A stretch of DNA of 64,000 bases from Paenibacillus silvestris. Lineage in GTDB: Bacteria; Bacillota; Bacilli; Paenibacillales; NBRC-103111. Positions within the stretch are counted from its first letter, which is position 1, and each line of letters opens with the position of its first letter. Both the position numbers and the translations under genes were made by a program. The notes under the pieces were generated by a model. The model saw only the letters and a list, made by a program, of their open reading frames with translations, ran no database searches and was not told the DNA's origin. Shown piece after piece: positions 41,392-52,728 of this stretch. Location: positions 317,064-381,063 of the forward strand of contig NZ_WTUZ01000020.1 in assembly GCF_009882985.1 (NCBI RefSeq), given 5' to 3'.

Positions 41392-44262
41392 TTAATTAAT
41401 AAATTGTACATATTGCAAAAACCTTTTCAGCATGACAGCAGCTTGTGCGCGTGTTGCAGAATCTTGTGGAGCAAACCTTGATTCGGTCAACCCATTTACA
41501 ATTTTAGCATGAATTGTTTGTCCGACGGCACCTTTTGCCCAATCACTAATCTCATTTCCATCTGTATACTTGGATAGATTATCTTGGGATATCGCCAATG
41601 CTGACCCCTTACCTGCGAATTGAATGGCTCTTGAAATCATAACCACCATTTGTTCTCTTGTTATAAGCTCATTTGGCTGGAATTGCCCACTTTCATTACC
41701 TTGTACTAGACCTTTCTTGGCAGCCGTACCTACTGCCCCTGCAAACCAATCACTGGCTTTCACATCATTATAAGCAGCCCCTGTATCATCAGGTATTAAT
41801 CCTAGAGCTGAGACTAGCATAGATGCAAATTGAGCACGGGAAACATACTGGTTTGGTTCAAATGATTGATCATCTGTGCCTTGAAGAATGAATTTAGATG
41901 CTAGCTGATCAATATCATTTTGAGCCCAGTGCCCTTGAACATCTTGAAAGGATTTTTTCATTTCTACCAACGTGTAGATGCTGTTATGGGAAGATTTAAT
42001 GGTCACTTCGGATTTCCCATTGACTTGACGAAAGACAGCAGGAATGAACACCATTTTACCTGTAGTAGGATCATAGGAAACGACCGTTGTATTTCCATCA
42101 ACCACGTTTGGTGAAATAATAATTCGCTCAATGTACGTACCGCCAAAATCGTTTACCTCTACTTTAGATCCATTCTGTTTTTCTGCCGTTATATTGAATT
42201 CAATTGGATTTACCAGTAAAGGCTTTACATCCGGATTCACTCGCTTTAATACTTCGTAAGATTTCTCAGAAGCCTTTGTTATCGAAATCGTTAACTTTAC
42301 GTCTTTCAAATCTCCTTGAAATTTCTCAGCAAGATGATTGAACACACTAACAGGAACATGATATGTTCCCGCATCCGTTTGAATGGAGAGAAGCACATTA
42401 GATTTTGAGGTAATAGCATCGTTAAGTTCAGACGCTGAAATCTCGATTTTTGCTCCATTATCAGTATCCGTTGCCCCTAGAGTTAATCTAGTATGTTTAT
42501 TATCATTTTCTTTTAGTGCATCTATCGCTTTACGAACGGAGTCTGATTTAAACCGAATAATGGAAACTTCTTTCCCATCTACTCCGTTTTCTTTGGCAAT
42601 CGTCATCGCTTCGGGTTTTAATTTAGCACCATCATCTGTAAGTTCGTATGTCTTGCTGTCATATCCGCCACCACCACCACCGCCAATAACAACAGGTGCT
42701 TGAACAATTGGGGGACTTTTAATCGTGATAGATTCAGATGCCTCATACATTTCATACATACCTGGAACACTTTCAGTAAAATAAGATACTTGATATTTTG
42801 AAGTTGCCAAACCAGCACTAAATCTTGACCCAGGCCAAGTCGGCAATTTGATTTCATTCGACTTACTTGTCGACGACATCCTCAAAACGTACTCTTCATC
42901 TGCTTTCAATTCTTTATCCAGCATAAAAGTAATGAGCCCTTTTTGGTAAAGGTTCCTAGCATGTATCCAATTGGTAATAGGTACAATCGAATTATCCGAT
43001 TTTTTAATTAATTGTACATCAGATGCTTGAAGTTCAGCTTCTTGAATGGTAGTAGAATTGTTTTCTCCAAACTCAGTTGTATGCCAACGATCATACGGGA
43101 AATAAACCGTCAATTGATTTCCGAGGCTTCTGGAAGGAGTAAAACTTACTATATCTTCATTAGGGGCTAACCAATGACCTACTTCCTTATTATTAAAATG
43201 AAAAATAGGCGCAGATTTAAAATTCTTTTGCATAATCACATCAGATAAATTCACTAAGGAGAACTTACCCTCGTCTGGACTCGGGTACCCTAAATCTGTT
43301 TCATAATTGCTTAGTTTATATGTGTCTCCCACTGAATTCGTTACTTCAACGTGGTAATCCGCGCTAGGCAAGCTGAAATAGCACTCCAAATATTTATCAG
43401 AACCACCCGGATCCGTAGTAAAGATACTATAGCTCCCTAAATCTGATTTATCTGAGATTGCATGATCCTCATAGGCTAGGTTGTATACAATTTCACCGTC
43501 TCTATCCTTAACTACAAATTGCGTTCCTGCCGCAGGATATCCGTTAAGATAAATATTTCCGTGATAAACGTATCCATCTGGCCTATCGTCCGCTTCTAAA
43601 ACTAGCTTTTCGCTAAGCGGAGTTTCATGGCCGAACACATCTACTAGGCTATACTGATATTCGGTAACTCCGCTGCCGAATATATATGAAGTTTTCCAAG
43701 AACCGGGCATACCATCCATCGAATATTGGTATGGATATCCATTTCTATATTCTTTAATCCCACTTATAGCCGGGGATTTCATCGGATCCCACTTAATTTC
43801 CCAAGAACCCTGATTAAATTCTGCATGTAGTCCAGTCAATGATCCAATTGTATAACTATTCCCGTATGTATAGACATTTCCAGAAACATTATTTAAAGTT
43901 GATACAATAGGTGTTGTAGGATTCTCGTATACGGAAGCAGTTACTGGTTTTAAACCAATCAAGGCATTGTTTGGCGTGCCATCCAAATTGTAATAGTAGG
44001 AGCCGTTGCCTCTATACTCCGAATTCATATTTTGGACAACTGATCTAGTTCCGTAAGTCTCATCATACATACTAACCGAAACAGACGGTTGATCGGAGTA
44101 GATATATCCATATACCTCACCAGAAACAGGATTAAACTGAAAGTTAAAGAAAGATGCCGCAGATGCTAGTAGCGGGGTAAATAAGTTTAACATTAATAGA
44201 AGTACGATTGTTGCAGATGCGCGACCCACCAAATTTTTATGTGAATTATCTTGCAATAACAA
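41392..44262 (-). CDS. Large secreted protein with three C-terminal SLH domains
   Basis: A 956-residue cell-surface protein. The start is a TTG after GGAGGG. The signal peptide (about 1-36) ends in LLASAAS. Residues 40-500 are beta-rich and Tyr/Gly/Ser-rich with several YxYS-type segments and no family I recognise. A poly-Gly linker (about 525-532) follows, then about 200 residues of a domain with repeated SxIxIxK strands. Three SLH modules end the protein (about 770-955): FQDVQGHWAQNDIDQLA, YNDVKASDWFAGAVGTA and KYTDGNEISDWAKGAVGQ, each with an ITR-like motif. It should bind pyruvylated secondary wall polymer. The gene is visibly more A/T-rich than its neighbours. Confidence 0.88.
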   Translation of the reverse strand: MLLQDNSHKNLVGRASATIVLLLMLNLFTPLLASAASFFNFQFNPVSGEVYGYIYSDQPSVSVSMYDETYGTRSVVQNMNSEYRGNGSYYYNLDGTPNNALIGLKPVTASVYENPTTPIVSTLNNVSGNVYTYGNSYTIGSLTGLHAEFNQGSWEIKWDPMKSPAISGIKEYRNGYPYQYSMDGMPGSWKTSYIFGSGVTEYQYSLVDVFGHETPLSEKLVLEADDRPDGYVYHGNIYLNGYPAAGTQFVVKDRDGEIVYNLAYEDHAISDKSDLGSYSIFTTDPGGSDKYLECYFSLPSADYHVEVTNSVGDTYKLSNYETDLGYPSPDEGKFSLVNLSDVIMQKNFKSAPIFHFNNKEVGHWLAPNEDIVSFTPSRSLGNQLTVYFPYDRWHTTEFGENNSTTIQEAELQASDVQLIKKSDNSIVPITNWIHARNLYQKGLITFMLDKELKADEEYVLRMSSTSKSNEIKLPTWPGSRFSAGLATSKYQVSYFTESVPGMYEMYEASESITIKSPPIVQAPVVIGGGGGGGYDSKTYELTDDGAKLKPEAMTIAKENGVDGKEVSIIRFKSDSVRKAIDALKENDNKHTRLTLGATDTDNGAKIEISASELNDAITSKSNVLLSIQTDAGTYHVPVSVFNHLAEKFQGDLKDVKLTISITKASEKSYEVLKRVNPDVKPLLVNPIEFNITAEKQNGSKVEVNDFGGTYIERIIISPNVVDGNTTVVSYDPTTGKMVFIPAVFRQVNGKSEVTIKSSHNSIYTLVEMKKSFQDVQGHWAQNDIDQLASKFILQGTDDQSFEPNQYVSRAQFASMLVSALGLIPDDTGAAYNDVKASDWFAGAVGTAAKKGLVQGNESGQFQPNELITREQMVVMISRAIQFAGKGSALAISQDNLSKYTDGNEISDWAKGAVGQTIHAKIVNGLTESRFAPQDSATRAQAAVMLKRFLQYVQFIN

Positions 44263-44304
44263 GTAACTCCCTCCTCTTATTGGATAAATGTAACAGCAAA
44301 TCTA

Positions 44305-44333
44305 ATAATAGTTGAAATCCCAATTTTCGACAA
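44305..44333 (-). promoter_or_regulatory. Sigma-A promoter of the SLH gene
   Basis: Minus-strand TTGTCG (44328-44333), 17-bp spacer, TATTAT (44305-44310), 43 bp before the TTG start. Confidence 0.5.
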
Positions 44334-44417
44334 TATTCGTCAACCGAGATTTAGGCGAAGATACAGGAACATATCATTAAATTTTCACTAAATTTCGATT
44401 GGAGAGGACAATACTAG

Positions 44418-46094
44418 ATGTCTCGGCGGCAAAATGAATGGATCAGTGACTCCAATTGGACCTCAACACTATCTTTAGCCTTACTTACCCTTTTCCTGTT
44501 TCTTGCTTTCATGCAACATGGCTTATTGTTTAAGCCAGAATATTTAATCATAGGCAGCCTTCTTTATATTGGTGCTAGCCTGCTAATCATTCGCGGATTC
44601 ATTCCCAAACAGCTTTTCTTTTACCTCCTAATCTCTTTCGTAGGCTGGACTTTTTTGACAACTTCGTATGCTATCAACCAGCAGGAAGCATTAAACACAG
44701 CATTTCGTTTTTCTCTAGCAATCCCATTTGTAATTCTAGCTTCACAACTTACGAACAAGCACAGACTACTACTTATTCGCATACTGATTTATCTATCTTC
44801 AGGCTGGATCGTAGTCGGATTATTGTTCAAACAATATCGGGATGGGCGTTTCGAAGGAACTTTGGGGTATGCCAACTCTTGGGGAATCTTGCTTCTTGCA
44901 GCACTTATTTTAAACTTTACAGTCTCTATGATAGACAATAAAAAAGCAGATAAATGGATAAGCCTCCTACTCATTGGTGGTGTACTGCTTACCGGATCCC
45001 GTACCGTTTTCGTGCTTATGTTAATCTTGATACCTTTGCAACTTCTGCTAGTAGGTAAAAATAGATGGTTATCAATGATGCCTCAAAAAAAAATCCTCTG
45101 GATAACTGTATACTTGGCTGCCTCACTCTCCATACTCTTTACTGCCGTACTCATTTCACATCAAACAGGCTCACTAGAGCGATTAACGAATATTAATCTT
45201 CAGGCTTCAGAGTGGACATCACGGCTTGGTTACTATCGAGACGCTTGGTCCATCATTATGGATTCTCCCCTGCTTGGATATGGTGGCGGAGCTTGGCACA
45301 TTCTTCAATACCAATATCAAACGGCTGATTATACGGTCCGATATTTGCATAATTTCTGGTTAGAGACTTGGATTGATTCAGGGCTGCTAGGGTTGCTCCT
45401 TCTAAGTTCAATGGTAGTTACTTTTATTTGGATCAGCCTCTTAAAGTACAGAACAGCAACCGGACACACCAAAACTTGGATTGTTGGTTGTTTTCTTGCA
45501 GGCATTTGTCTCTTGTGCCACTCTACAATTGACTTTAGCTTCAGCTATTCCATGCTATTTGCACTTTGGACCATATTCCCTCTATTCTCAGAAAGATCAC
45601 TTGAACCTACTAATCCGAAATTAAAAAATGTTAGCAATAGCTGGACAGTCCGAATTGCACTCTCCTTAAGTCTCCTCATAGCTGCGTACTTCAGCATCCG
45701 ATTAGGTATTGCCGAATCTCTGATTATTAAATCCGATCAAATATCGCTTAATCAGAAAAATACAAAAGAAGCTATCGGATTACTACAGCAAAGTGAAAAG
45801 TATGCGTTTTTTCCAGCAGAGCAACATGAGAAGATCGCAAGACTACTAATAAATGAATATCTTAATCCTCCCCAGCAGGTTAATAATGCTTTAGCCATTG
45901 CGGAAGATGAAATTGGGAGAGCAATTGAACGCAATCCCGAAGATCCACAGGTACATCTTTTAAAATGTCAAATTGACTACGCTAAGGGCAACCGTACGGA
46001 AGCCTTGAAACAGTTATCTGCGATTAAAGATAAATACCCCTTTCACCATGGCATTCATGATCAGTTTGATAAATGGATGAATACTGGCAGATAA
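44418..46094 (+). CDS. O-antigen-ligase-like (Wzy_C) membrane protein with TPR tail
   Basis: A 558-residue protein with 11-13 membrane helices (about 15-410) and a large extracellular loop containing the Wzy_C-type segment SPLLGYGGGAWHILQYQYQT, then RYLHNFWLETWIDSG. The C-terminal 140 residues are soluble with TPR-like helices (ALAIAEDEIGRAIERNPEDP). The family joins or polymerises surface glycans. The short divergent spacer with the SLH gene suggests a shared role in surface polysaccharide or S-layer glycan. GGAGAGG precedes the ATG. It is also A/T-rich. Confidence 0.82.
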   Translation: MSRRQNEWISDSNWTSTLSLALLTLFLFLAFMQHGLLFKPEYLIIGSLLYIGASLLIIRGFIPKQLFFYLLISFVGWTFLTTSYAINQQEALNTAFRFSLAIPFVILASQLTNKHRLLLIRILIYLSSGWIVVGLLFKQYRDGRFEGTLGYANSWGILLLAALILNFTVSMIDNKKADKWISLLLIGGVLLTGSRTVFVLMLILIPLQLLLVGKNRWLSMMPQKKILWITVYLAASLSILFTAVLISHQTGSLERLTNINLQASEWTSRLGYYRDAWSIIMDSPLLGYGGGAWHILQYQYQTADYTVRYLHNFWLETWIDSGLLGLLLLSSMVVTFIWISLLKYRTATGHTKTWIVGCFLAGICLLCHSTIDFSFSYSMLFALWTIFPLFSERSLEPTNPKLKNVSNSWTVRIALSLSLLIAAYFSIRLGIAESLIIKSDQISLNQKNTKEAIGLLQQSEKYAFFPAEQHEKIARLLINEYLNPPQQVNNALAIAEDEIGRAIERNPEDPQVHLLKCQIDYAKGNRTEALKQLSAIKDKYPFHHGIHDQFDKWMNTGR

Positions 46095-46117
46095 ATGATG
46101 AAGCCATTTCAAATAGA

Positions 46118-46160
46118 AAAGCTGCTTGCCAAGTAAATTACTTACTTGCAAGCAGCTTTA
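46118..46160. terminator. Bidirectional terminator between Wzy-like gene and gltD
   Basis: Hairpin AAAGCTGCTTGC...GCAAGCAGCTTT with an inner AAGTAA/TTACTT stem. Confidence 0.85.
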
Positions 46161-46168
46161 TTTACATC

Positions 46169-47653
46169 CTATGGCAAATTCGACGATCCCATCAAATAAC
46201 GATCAACCTCACGAGCCACCGCGCGCCCCTCATTGATCGCCCAGACGACAAGACTTTGCCCGCGACGCATGTCACCAGCGGCAAAAACGCCGTCCACGCT
46301 CGTCGCAAATTTGCCGTACTCCGCTTTCGCATTGGAGCGCTCGTCTTTGGCGACGCCAAGCTGATCCAGCACCGTGTTCTCCGGTCCAGTGAAACCCATC
46401 GCGATCAGGACCAGCTGCGCTGGATACACTTTCTCGCTGCCGGGCACTTCCACAGGCACGAACGCGCCTTTCTCGTTCTTCTGCCACTCGATCAGCACCG
46501 TGTGCAGCTCCTTCAAGTTCCCGTGCTCATCCCCCACGAATTTCTTCGTGTTGATTAAGTACTGGCGTGGGTCCTCGCCCTGAACCGCAGCAGCTTCTTG
46601 TTGGCCGTAGTCTACTTTGAGCACCTTCGGCCACTCCGGCCAAGGATTGTTCGCCGGACGCGTCTCCGGAGACTTCGGCATGATCTCGAACTGCGTCACG
46701 CTTTTGCACTTGTGACGCAAAGAAGTGCCCACGCAGTCCGTCCCCGTATCACCGCCGCCGATGACGATCACGTCTTTGCCCTCGGCGGAGATAAACTCGC
46801 CGTCGGAATGCTCTGTATCCAGCAAGCTTTTCGTATTCTTGCTGAGGAATTCCATCGCCAGGTGAATACCGCCAAGCTCGCGGCCTTCAATCGGAAGGTC
46901 GCGTCCTTTGGTGGCTCCACCGCACAGCACGATGGCATCGAACTCTTCTTGAAGCTTCTCAATCGGATAGTTCACACCGACGTGCGCGGAGGTAATGAAC
47001 GTGACGCCCTCGGCTTCAAGCAGGTCTACACGGCGCTGGACGTACTTTTTGTCCAGCTTCATGTTCGGGATGCCGTACATCAGCAGTCCGCCGACGCGGT
47101 CCGCGCGCTCGAACACCGTCACCCAGTGACCGGCCTTGTTCAGCTGCGCTGCGGCAGCGAGTCCGGAAGGACCCGAGCCTACAACGGCAACCTTTTTGCC
47201 TGTACGTACTTCAGGCGGCTCTGGCCTGATCCAGCCTTCAGTAAAGCCTTTATCAATAATGGCTTTCTCGATGCTTTTGATCGTAACTGGCGTGTCCTTA
47301 AGCCCCACTGTACAGGAGCCCTCACATGGCGCCGGGCATACACGACCCGTGAACTCCGGGAAATTATTCGTCTTGTGCAGACGATCCAGCGCTTCCCGCC
47401 ATTGGCCACGATACACGAGATCATTCCATTCCGGAATGAGATTGTTAACGGGACAGCCAGCAGCCATGCCGCTAATCAAAGCTCCCGTGTGGCAAAATGG
47501 AATGCCGCAATCCATACATCTTGAACCTTGCGTCTGCAATTTATCATCCGTCAGCGGTGTCGCGAACTCTTTCCAATGGCCTATTCGGACCAGCGGAGCA
47601 GCCTCGGTTGCCACTTCACGGCGATGTTCTATAAAACCGGTTGGTTTACCCAT
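46169..47653 (-). CDS. gltD: Glutamate synthase [NADPH] small subunit
   Basis: A 494-residue FAD- and 4Fe-4S-containing subunit that passes NADPH electrons to GltB. The N-terminal cysteine blocks are [23 protein letters not shown] and CPAPCEGSC. The FAD-binding [19 protein letters not shown] lies near 153-171, the NADPH site near [13 protein letters not shown] and the C-terminal FAD block near [18 protein letters not shown]. Length and layout match bacterial GltD. AGGAGGG precedes the ATG. It follows gltB by about 70 bp in the same operon. Confidence 0.97.
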   Translation of the reverse strand: MGKPTGFIEHRREVATEAAPLVRIGHWKEFATPLTDDKLQTQGSRCMDCGIPFCHTGALISGMAAGCPVNNLIPEWNDLVYRGQWREALDRLHKTNNFPEFTGRVCPAPCEGSCTVGLKDTPVTIKSIEKAIIDKGFTEGWIRPEPPEVRTGKKVAVVGSGPSGLAAAAQLNKAGHWVTVFERADRVGGLLMYGIPNMKLDKKYVQRRVDLLEAEGVTFITSAHVGVNYPIEKLQEEFDAIVLCGGATKGRDLPIEGRELGGIHLAMEFLSKNTKSLLDTEHSDGEFISAEGKDVIVIGGGDTGTDCVGTSLRHKCKSVTQFEIMPKSPETRPANNPWPEWPKVLKVDYGQQEAAAVQGEDPRQYLINTKKFVGDEHGNLKELHTVLIEWQKNEKGAFVPVEVPGSEKVYPAQLVLIAMGFTGPENTVLDQLGVAKDERSNAKAEYGKFATSVDGVFAAGDMRRGQSLVVWAINEGRAVAREVDRYLMGSSNLP

Positions 47654-47721
47654 GAACGTTTAATCCCTCCTAAGAGTTTTGCTTCAACAAAACTTACGCC
47701 GTAAGCCTCTGCTCTGATTCG

Positions 47722-50700
47722 TTAGTTCCCACCGACACGGGAAACATCCCGCATATTCGCCTCGAAAGCAACCATGATTGCCTCTTGCTGGCCAAGTCCG
47801 GATCGTTTCACCTTCTCGATGGCATCAAACATCCGCTTGTAGTCCTTCGGTATCACCTTCACGAACTTCCAAACGTATTCATCCCAGTGCTGAATGACGC
47901 GGTGGGCAACGCTGCTATCCGTAAATGTAGCATGATGCTGAATCATCGTTCTCAGTTCATTCATTTCAAAAGCTTCCTCGACTTGCTCAAGATGGATCAT
48001 CTCTTTGTTCACCTTGTCGGCAAAATCACCCTTCTCATCGAGTACGTAAGCTATTCCGCCTGACATCCCTGCTGCGAAGTTACGGCCAGTCGAGCCTAGA
48101 ACAACAACACGGCCGCCTGTCATATATTCACAGCCATGATCGCCGACGCCTTCGACAACTGCGCGCACACCGCTGTTTCTAACACAGAAACGCTCACCAG
48201 CAATGCCTCGAATATAAGCATCACCGTCTGTTGCTCCATAGAAAGCGGTATTTCCGATAATGACATTCTCTTCTGGGACAAAAGTGGACTGGGCAGGCGG
48301 GAAAATAACAATCTTGCCGCCGGATAACCCTTTGCCCACATAGTCATTCGCATCTCCTTCAAGGGAGAGCGTAATTCCCTTGGGCACAAAAGCGCCAAAG
48401 CTTTGCCCAGCTGAGCCGTTAAAGTGTAAGCGAATTGTATCGTGCGGCAAACCTTCCACACCATGACGGCGCGTCACTTCACTGCCCACGATCGTGCCGA
48501 CCACCCGATTCGTATTGGCGATGTCCATGCTCACATGCACATGTTCCTTGCGCTCAATCGCGGGTTCGCAGATCTCAAGCAGCTTGCTAACGTCCAAAGA
48601 GCGATCCAAGCCGTGGTCTTGCGCCATTTGGCAGAATCGACCCACGTCCTCACCAACATCCGGCTGATGCAGAAGCGGCGATAAATCAACGCCTTTGGCT
48701 TTCCAATGCGCTACAGCTTGCTTAGACTCAAGCACATCTGTGCGGCCGACCATTTCCTCAATGGTGCGGAATCCAAGCTCAGCCATCAACTCACGCACAT
48801 CCTGCGCGATGAAGGTCATGAAATTCACAACATGCTGCGGATCGCCGGCAAATTTCTTGCGAAGCTCCGGATTTTGCGTAGCTACCCCAACCGGACATGT
48901 GTCCAGATGGCACACGCGCATCATTACGCAGCCAATTGTAATCAGCGGAGTTGTCGCGAAGCCGAACTCCTCGGCACCGAGCAGCGCAGCTACTACAACG
49001 TCGCGCCCTGTCATCAGCTTGCCGTCCGTCTCGACGGTGATACGGCTGCGCAGGTTGTTGAGCACGAGCGTCTGATGCGTCTCCGCCAGACCCAGCTCCC
49101 ACGGCAATCCCGCGTGGCGAATACTCGTCTGCGGCGACGCGCCCGTTCCTCCGTCGTAGCCGGAGATGAGGACCACGTCCGCTTTCCCTTTGGCTACGCC
49201 GGCAGCGATCGTGCCAACCCCAACCTCAGATACCAGCTTAACGCTGATTCGTGCACGAGGGTTGGCATTCTTGAGATCGTGGATCAGCTCTGCGAGATCC
49301 TCGATCGAATAAATATCGTGATGCGGCGGCGGCGAAATCAAGCCTACGCCTGGCGTAACACCGCGAACCTCAGCCACCCAAGGGTAAACCTTGGTGCCTG
49401 GGAGCTGGCCGCCCTCGCCGGGCTTCGCGCCCTGCGCCATCTTGATCTGAATCTCGTCGGCATTGACGAGATAATGGCTCGTGACGCCGAAGCGGCCGGA
49501 CGCCACCTGCTTGATCGCGCTGCGGCGCAGGTCGCCGTTCGCATCCGGCGTGAAACGCTCCGGATGCTCGCCGCCCTCGCCGGTGTTGCTCTTGCCGCCG
49601 ATGCGGTTCATTGCGATCGCGATCGTTTCATGCGCTTCTTTGGAGATGGAGCCGTAGGACATGGCTCCGGTCTTGAAGCGCTTGAAGATCGATTCGATCG
49701 GCTCCACCTCTTCGATCGGGATCGGCCCGCTGCCTGCCTTGAAGGCTAGCAGCCCGCGCAGTGCCATATATTTCTCATCCTCACGCTTGATGAGCTTCGT
49801 GAAGTTCTTGTACTGGGCGTAATTGTTCGTACGGACCGCTGATTGAAGAGCATGCACCGTTTCTGGTGTATACAGATGGTCTTCCCCATCCCTGCGCCAC
49901 TGCAAATCCCCACCGGTATCGAGCACCTTATCGCGTCCCTCTTGCTCAGAGAAGGCACGCTTGTGACGAAGCACCGCTTCGGTAGCCACAACGTCGATAC
50001 CTATCCCGCCAACCGGCGTATAGGTCCATGTGAAATACGCATCGATCAGTTCTTGGCTGAGACCGATCGCTTCGAAAATTTGCGCCCCACGATAACTTTG
50101 AATCGTGGAGATGCCCATTTTGGCCAAAACTTTCACAACGCCTTTGGTCACTGCCTTGATGTAGTTATAGGTGGCTTTCTCATGATCCATACCGACAAGC
50201 TGGTTGCGTCTGATCATATCATCCAACGTTTCCAAAGCCAGATACGGATTGATCGCACCTGCACCATAGCCAAGCAGCAAAGCAAAATGATGCACTTCGC
50301 GCGGTTCACCCGACTCAATTAGCAAGCTGACTTTGGTCCGTGTGCCTTGGCGAATCAAATGGTGATGCAGTCCTGACGTTGCCAGCAGCGCCGGAATGGG
50401 CGCCTTTTGGCTGTCAACACCGCGATCCGAAAGAATTAACAGGGACGCACCGTCCTCGATGGCCGTATCTGCGGCGGCATAAAGGGCTTGCATCGCGCTT
50501 TCCAAGCCTGCGGTACCTTGAGCGGCCTCGAAAAGCGTAGGCAGTGTTACTGTCTTAAAACCATCACGCTGAATATGACGCAGCTTCGCCAGTTCTTCAT
50601 TAGAGAGGAACGGCGTTTTCAAACGAATCTGGCGGCAGCTCGCTGGCTCAGGGCTTATTAGATTGCGTTCTGGCCCAATCGTTGTGCCCTGCGCGGTGAT

Positions 50701-52314
50701 AATCTCTTCGAAATTCGCATCAATCGGCGGATTCGTGACTTGCGCGAACAACTGTTTAAAGTAGTTGTACAGCAGCTGCGGCCGGTCGGACAGCACAGCC
50801 AAAGGCGCATCCGTGCCCATAGAGCCGATAGGGTCTACGCCTGTTTTGGCCATAGGCTCAAGAACCTTGCGCAGCTGCTCAAATGTATATCCAAAAGCTT
50901 GCTGACGCTGCAAGACCGTGTCGTGATCGGAACCTAGCACGATAGGCGCATCATCCAAATCCTCGAGCGAAACGAGATGCTCGTTCAACCAGTCGCGATA
51001 AGGCTGCTCGCTGGCAATGCCGCTCTTAATTTCTTCGTCGGCTACAATGCGGCCTGCTACGGTATCAACAAGCAGCATGCGCCCTGGTCTGAGGCGATCT
51101 TTGTACAAAATTCGTTCTGGTTCAATATCCAGGACACCAACTTCTGAGGCCAAAACGATCAAATCATCCGTAGTGACATAATAACGCGATGGGCGCAATC
51201 CGTTGCGATCAAGAATAGCGCCAATCTGGCTGCCGTCCGTGAAGGCAATTGCTGCCGGTCCATCCCATGGTTCCATGAGTGTGCTGTGGTATTCGTAGAA
51301 CGCTTTTTTGGAGTCATCCATAGACTCATGCTTGGACCACGGCTCAGGCACCATCATCATCGCTGCATGTGGCAGTGAGCGTCCTGAAAGCATGAGGAAT
51401 TCAAGTGTATTATCAAACATCTGTGAATCGGAGCCGTCCGTATCAATAATAGGAAGAATGCGTTTGAAGTCTTCGCCAAATAGTTCTGAATCGCACATCG
51501 CTTGACGTGCATACATCCAGTTCACATTTCCGCGCAAGGTGTTGATTTCACCATTATGAATGAGATAGCGATAGGGATGCGCACGCTCCCAGCTTGGGAA
51601 TGTGTTCGTACTGAAACGGGAGTGAACGAGCGCAAGCGCTGACTCTACCTTCTCGTCCTGCAACTCTACGTAGTAAGCGTCGACCTGCTTGGGCGTCAAC
51701 ATCCCTTTATAAACGATTGTTCGGCTAGACAAGCTAGAATAGTAAAATTGCGCATCCTGCTGCGCTGCCTTGATAGCGTTTTCAGAAAGTTTACGTATGA
51801 CATACAGCTTCCGTTCAAAATCGAGATTGCTCGCCACACCTGCGCTTTCTCCAATAAACACTTGACGTACGAAAGGTTCTGCCGACTGTGCGGATTCTCC
51901 AAGTGAGCTGTTATCCGTGGGAACAGTTCGCCAACCTAAGAATTGCTGATCTTCCTCGCTAACAATGCGCTCAATAATTTTCTCGCATGCTTGGCGTGCC
52001 TCCAGATCCTGAGGCAAATAGACCATACCTACACCATAGTGACCTGCTGCAGGAAGCTTGATGTTCTCCTCCGCACAAGCAATTTGGAGATACGCATCCG
52101 GGATTTGCATCAAAATTCCCGCTCCGTCGCCTGTGTTTTGCTCACTGCCTTGACCACCGCGATGATCTAAATTGCAAAGTACACGAAGCGCTTGCTTGAC
52201 GATTTCATGCGATTTAATACCTTTAATATTGGCTACGAAGCCAATACCGCAGGCATCACGCTCGAACTGAGGATCGTACAATCCTTGCTTGGGGGGTAAC
52301 CCGTTTTTGGTCAT
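47722..52314 (-). CDS. gltB: Glutamate synthase large subunit
   Basis: A 1530-residue enzyme that moves the glutamine amide to 2-oxoglutarate. The start at 52312-52314 was chosen because GAAAGG lies upstream and it leaves a short propeptide before the glutaminase nucleophile Cys22 in RDACGIGF. A longer in-frame start exists but adds 39 unrelated residues. Domains in order are the Ntn glutaminase (to about 440), a central domain, the FMN synthase domain ([19 protein letters not shown]), the 3Fe-4S cysteines in [15 protein letters not shown], and the GXGXG C-terminal beta-helix. It is first in the gltB-gltD operon. No gltC-type regulator is adjacent. Confidence 0.97.
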   Translation of the reverse strand: MTKNGLPPKQGLYDPQFERDACGIGFVANIKGIKSHEIVKQALRVLCNLDHRGGQGSEQNTGDGAGILMQIPDAYLQIACAEENIKLPAAGHYGVGMVYLPQDLEARQACEKIIERIVSEEDQQFLGWRTVPTDNSSLGESAQSAEPFVRQVFIGESAGVASNLDFERKLYVIRKLSENAIKAAQQDAQFYYSSLSSRTIVYKGMLTPKQVDAYYVELQDEKVESALALVHSRFSTNTFPSWERAHPYRYLIHNGEINTLRGNVNWMYARQAMCDSELFGEDFKRILPIIDTDGSDSQMFDNTLEFLMLSGRSLPHAAMMMVPEPWSKHESMDDSKKAFYEYHSTLMEPWDGPAAIAFTDGSQIGAILDRNGLRPSRYYVTTDDLIVLASEVGVLDIEPERILYKDRLRPGRMLLVDTVAGRIVADEEIKSGIASEQPYRDWLNEHLVSLEDLDDAPIVLGSDHDTVLQRQQAFGYTFEQLRKVLEPMAKTGVDPIGSMGTDAPLAVLSDRPQLLYNYFKQLFAQVTNPPIDANFEEIITAQGTTIGPERNLISPEPASCRQIRLKTPFLSNEELAKLRHIQRDGFKTVTLPTLFEAAQGTAGLESAMQALYAAADTAIEDGASLLILSDRGVDSQKAPIPALLATSGLHHHLIRQGTRTKVSLLIESGEPREVHHFALLLGYGAGAINPYLALETLDDMIRRNQLVGMDHEKATYNYIKAVTKGVVKVLAKMGISTIQSYRGAQIFEAIGLSQELIDAYFTWTYTPVGGIGIDVVATEAVLRHKRAFSEQEGRDKVLDTGGDLQWRRDGEDHLYTPETVHALQSAVRTNNYAQYKNFTKLIKREDEKYMALRGLLAFKAGSGPIPIEEVEPIESIFKRFKTGAMSYGSISKEAHETIAIAMNRIGGKSNTGEGGEHPERFTPDANGDLRRSAIKQVASGRFGVTSHYLVNADEIQIKMAQGAKPGEGGQLPGTKVYPWVAEVRGVTPGVGLISPPPHHDIYSIEDLAELIHDLKNANPRARISVKLVSEVGVGTIAAGVAKGKADVVLISGYDGGTGASPQTSIRHAGLPWELGLAETHQTLVLNNLRSRITVETDGKLMTGRDVVVAALLGAEEFGFATTPLITIGCVMMRVCHLDTCPVGVATQNPELRKKFAGDPQHVVNFMTFIAQDVRELMAELGFRTIEEMVGRTDVLESKQAVAHWKAKGVDLSPLLHQPDVGEDVGRFCQMAQDHGLDRSLDVSKLLEICEPAIERKEHVHVSMDIANTNRVVGTIVGSEVTRRHGVEGLPHDTIRLHFNGSAGQSFGAFVPKGITLSLEGDANDYVGKGLSGGKIVIFPPAQSTFVPEENVIIGNTAFYGATDGDAYIRGIAGERFCVRNSGVRAVVEGVGDHGCEYMTGGRVVVLGSTGRNFAAGMSGGIAYVLDEKGDFADKVNKEMIHLEQVEEAFEMNELRTMIQHHATFTDSSVAHRVIQHWDEYVWKFVKVIPKDYKRMFDAIEKVKRSGLGQQEAIMVAFEANMRDVSRVGGN

Positions 52315-52463
52315 GTTGTGCAACCTTTCTTTTCTGGTTTTTGGACTCACTTTGTCCAATGTACGCTTTAAAGTATTACATGGTCGAAACATGGTGCCGC
52401 CTATTCCATCTGAATATATTGAATAATGCAAATTGATGAAATAGTCCCAATATTTTTTATATT

Positions 52464-52492
52464 ATATTAACACCAGAAATAGTATAGTTCAA
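52464..52492 (-). promoter_or_regulatory. Promoter candidate of gltB
   Basis: Minus-strand TTGAAC (52487-52492), 17-bp spacer, TAATAT (52464-52469), giving a leader of about 143 nt. I found no consensus GlnR/TnrA box here. The rest of the 52315-52728 gap contains an A/T-rich stretch and a GGACCG-type hairpin near 52540-52590. Confidence 0.45.
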
Positions 52493-52728
52493 TCTAAATG
52501 TAAAGGTTTTCATTTTAATATTTTTATAATATAGTCCTAAAAAAAGGAAGGACCGTTAGAGGACGGCCATTTACCTCCTTTTTCATTGGATTTGCAGCTT
52601 GTCGTGCCTGTTTAACGGTGCCTTTTCATTCGCTCATGATAGCAAACTTTCTATGTTTCATGCTATGATAGCTAATGCGCTGAAATGAAATATACATCCA
52701 GATTCCACAGCCTAGGAGGAACGCTGCT

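Noticed and set aside
46598..47524. 308-codon open frame antisense to gltD
   Set aside because: It mirrors conserved gltD codons, has no recognisable domain and no ribosome site.
48706..49749. 347-codon open frame on the plus strand inside gltB
   Set aside because: It is antisense to a highly conserved GltB region (FMN and 3Fe-4S blocks), has low-complexity Arg/His/Ala-rich composition and no ribosome site. It is a shadow of codon bias.
52432..52728. GlnR/TnrA box before gltB
   Set aside because: The closest A/T-rich words do not fit TGTNA-N7-TNACA in both half-sites.
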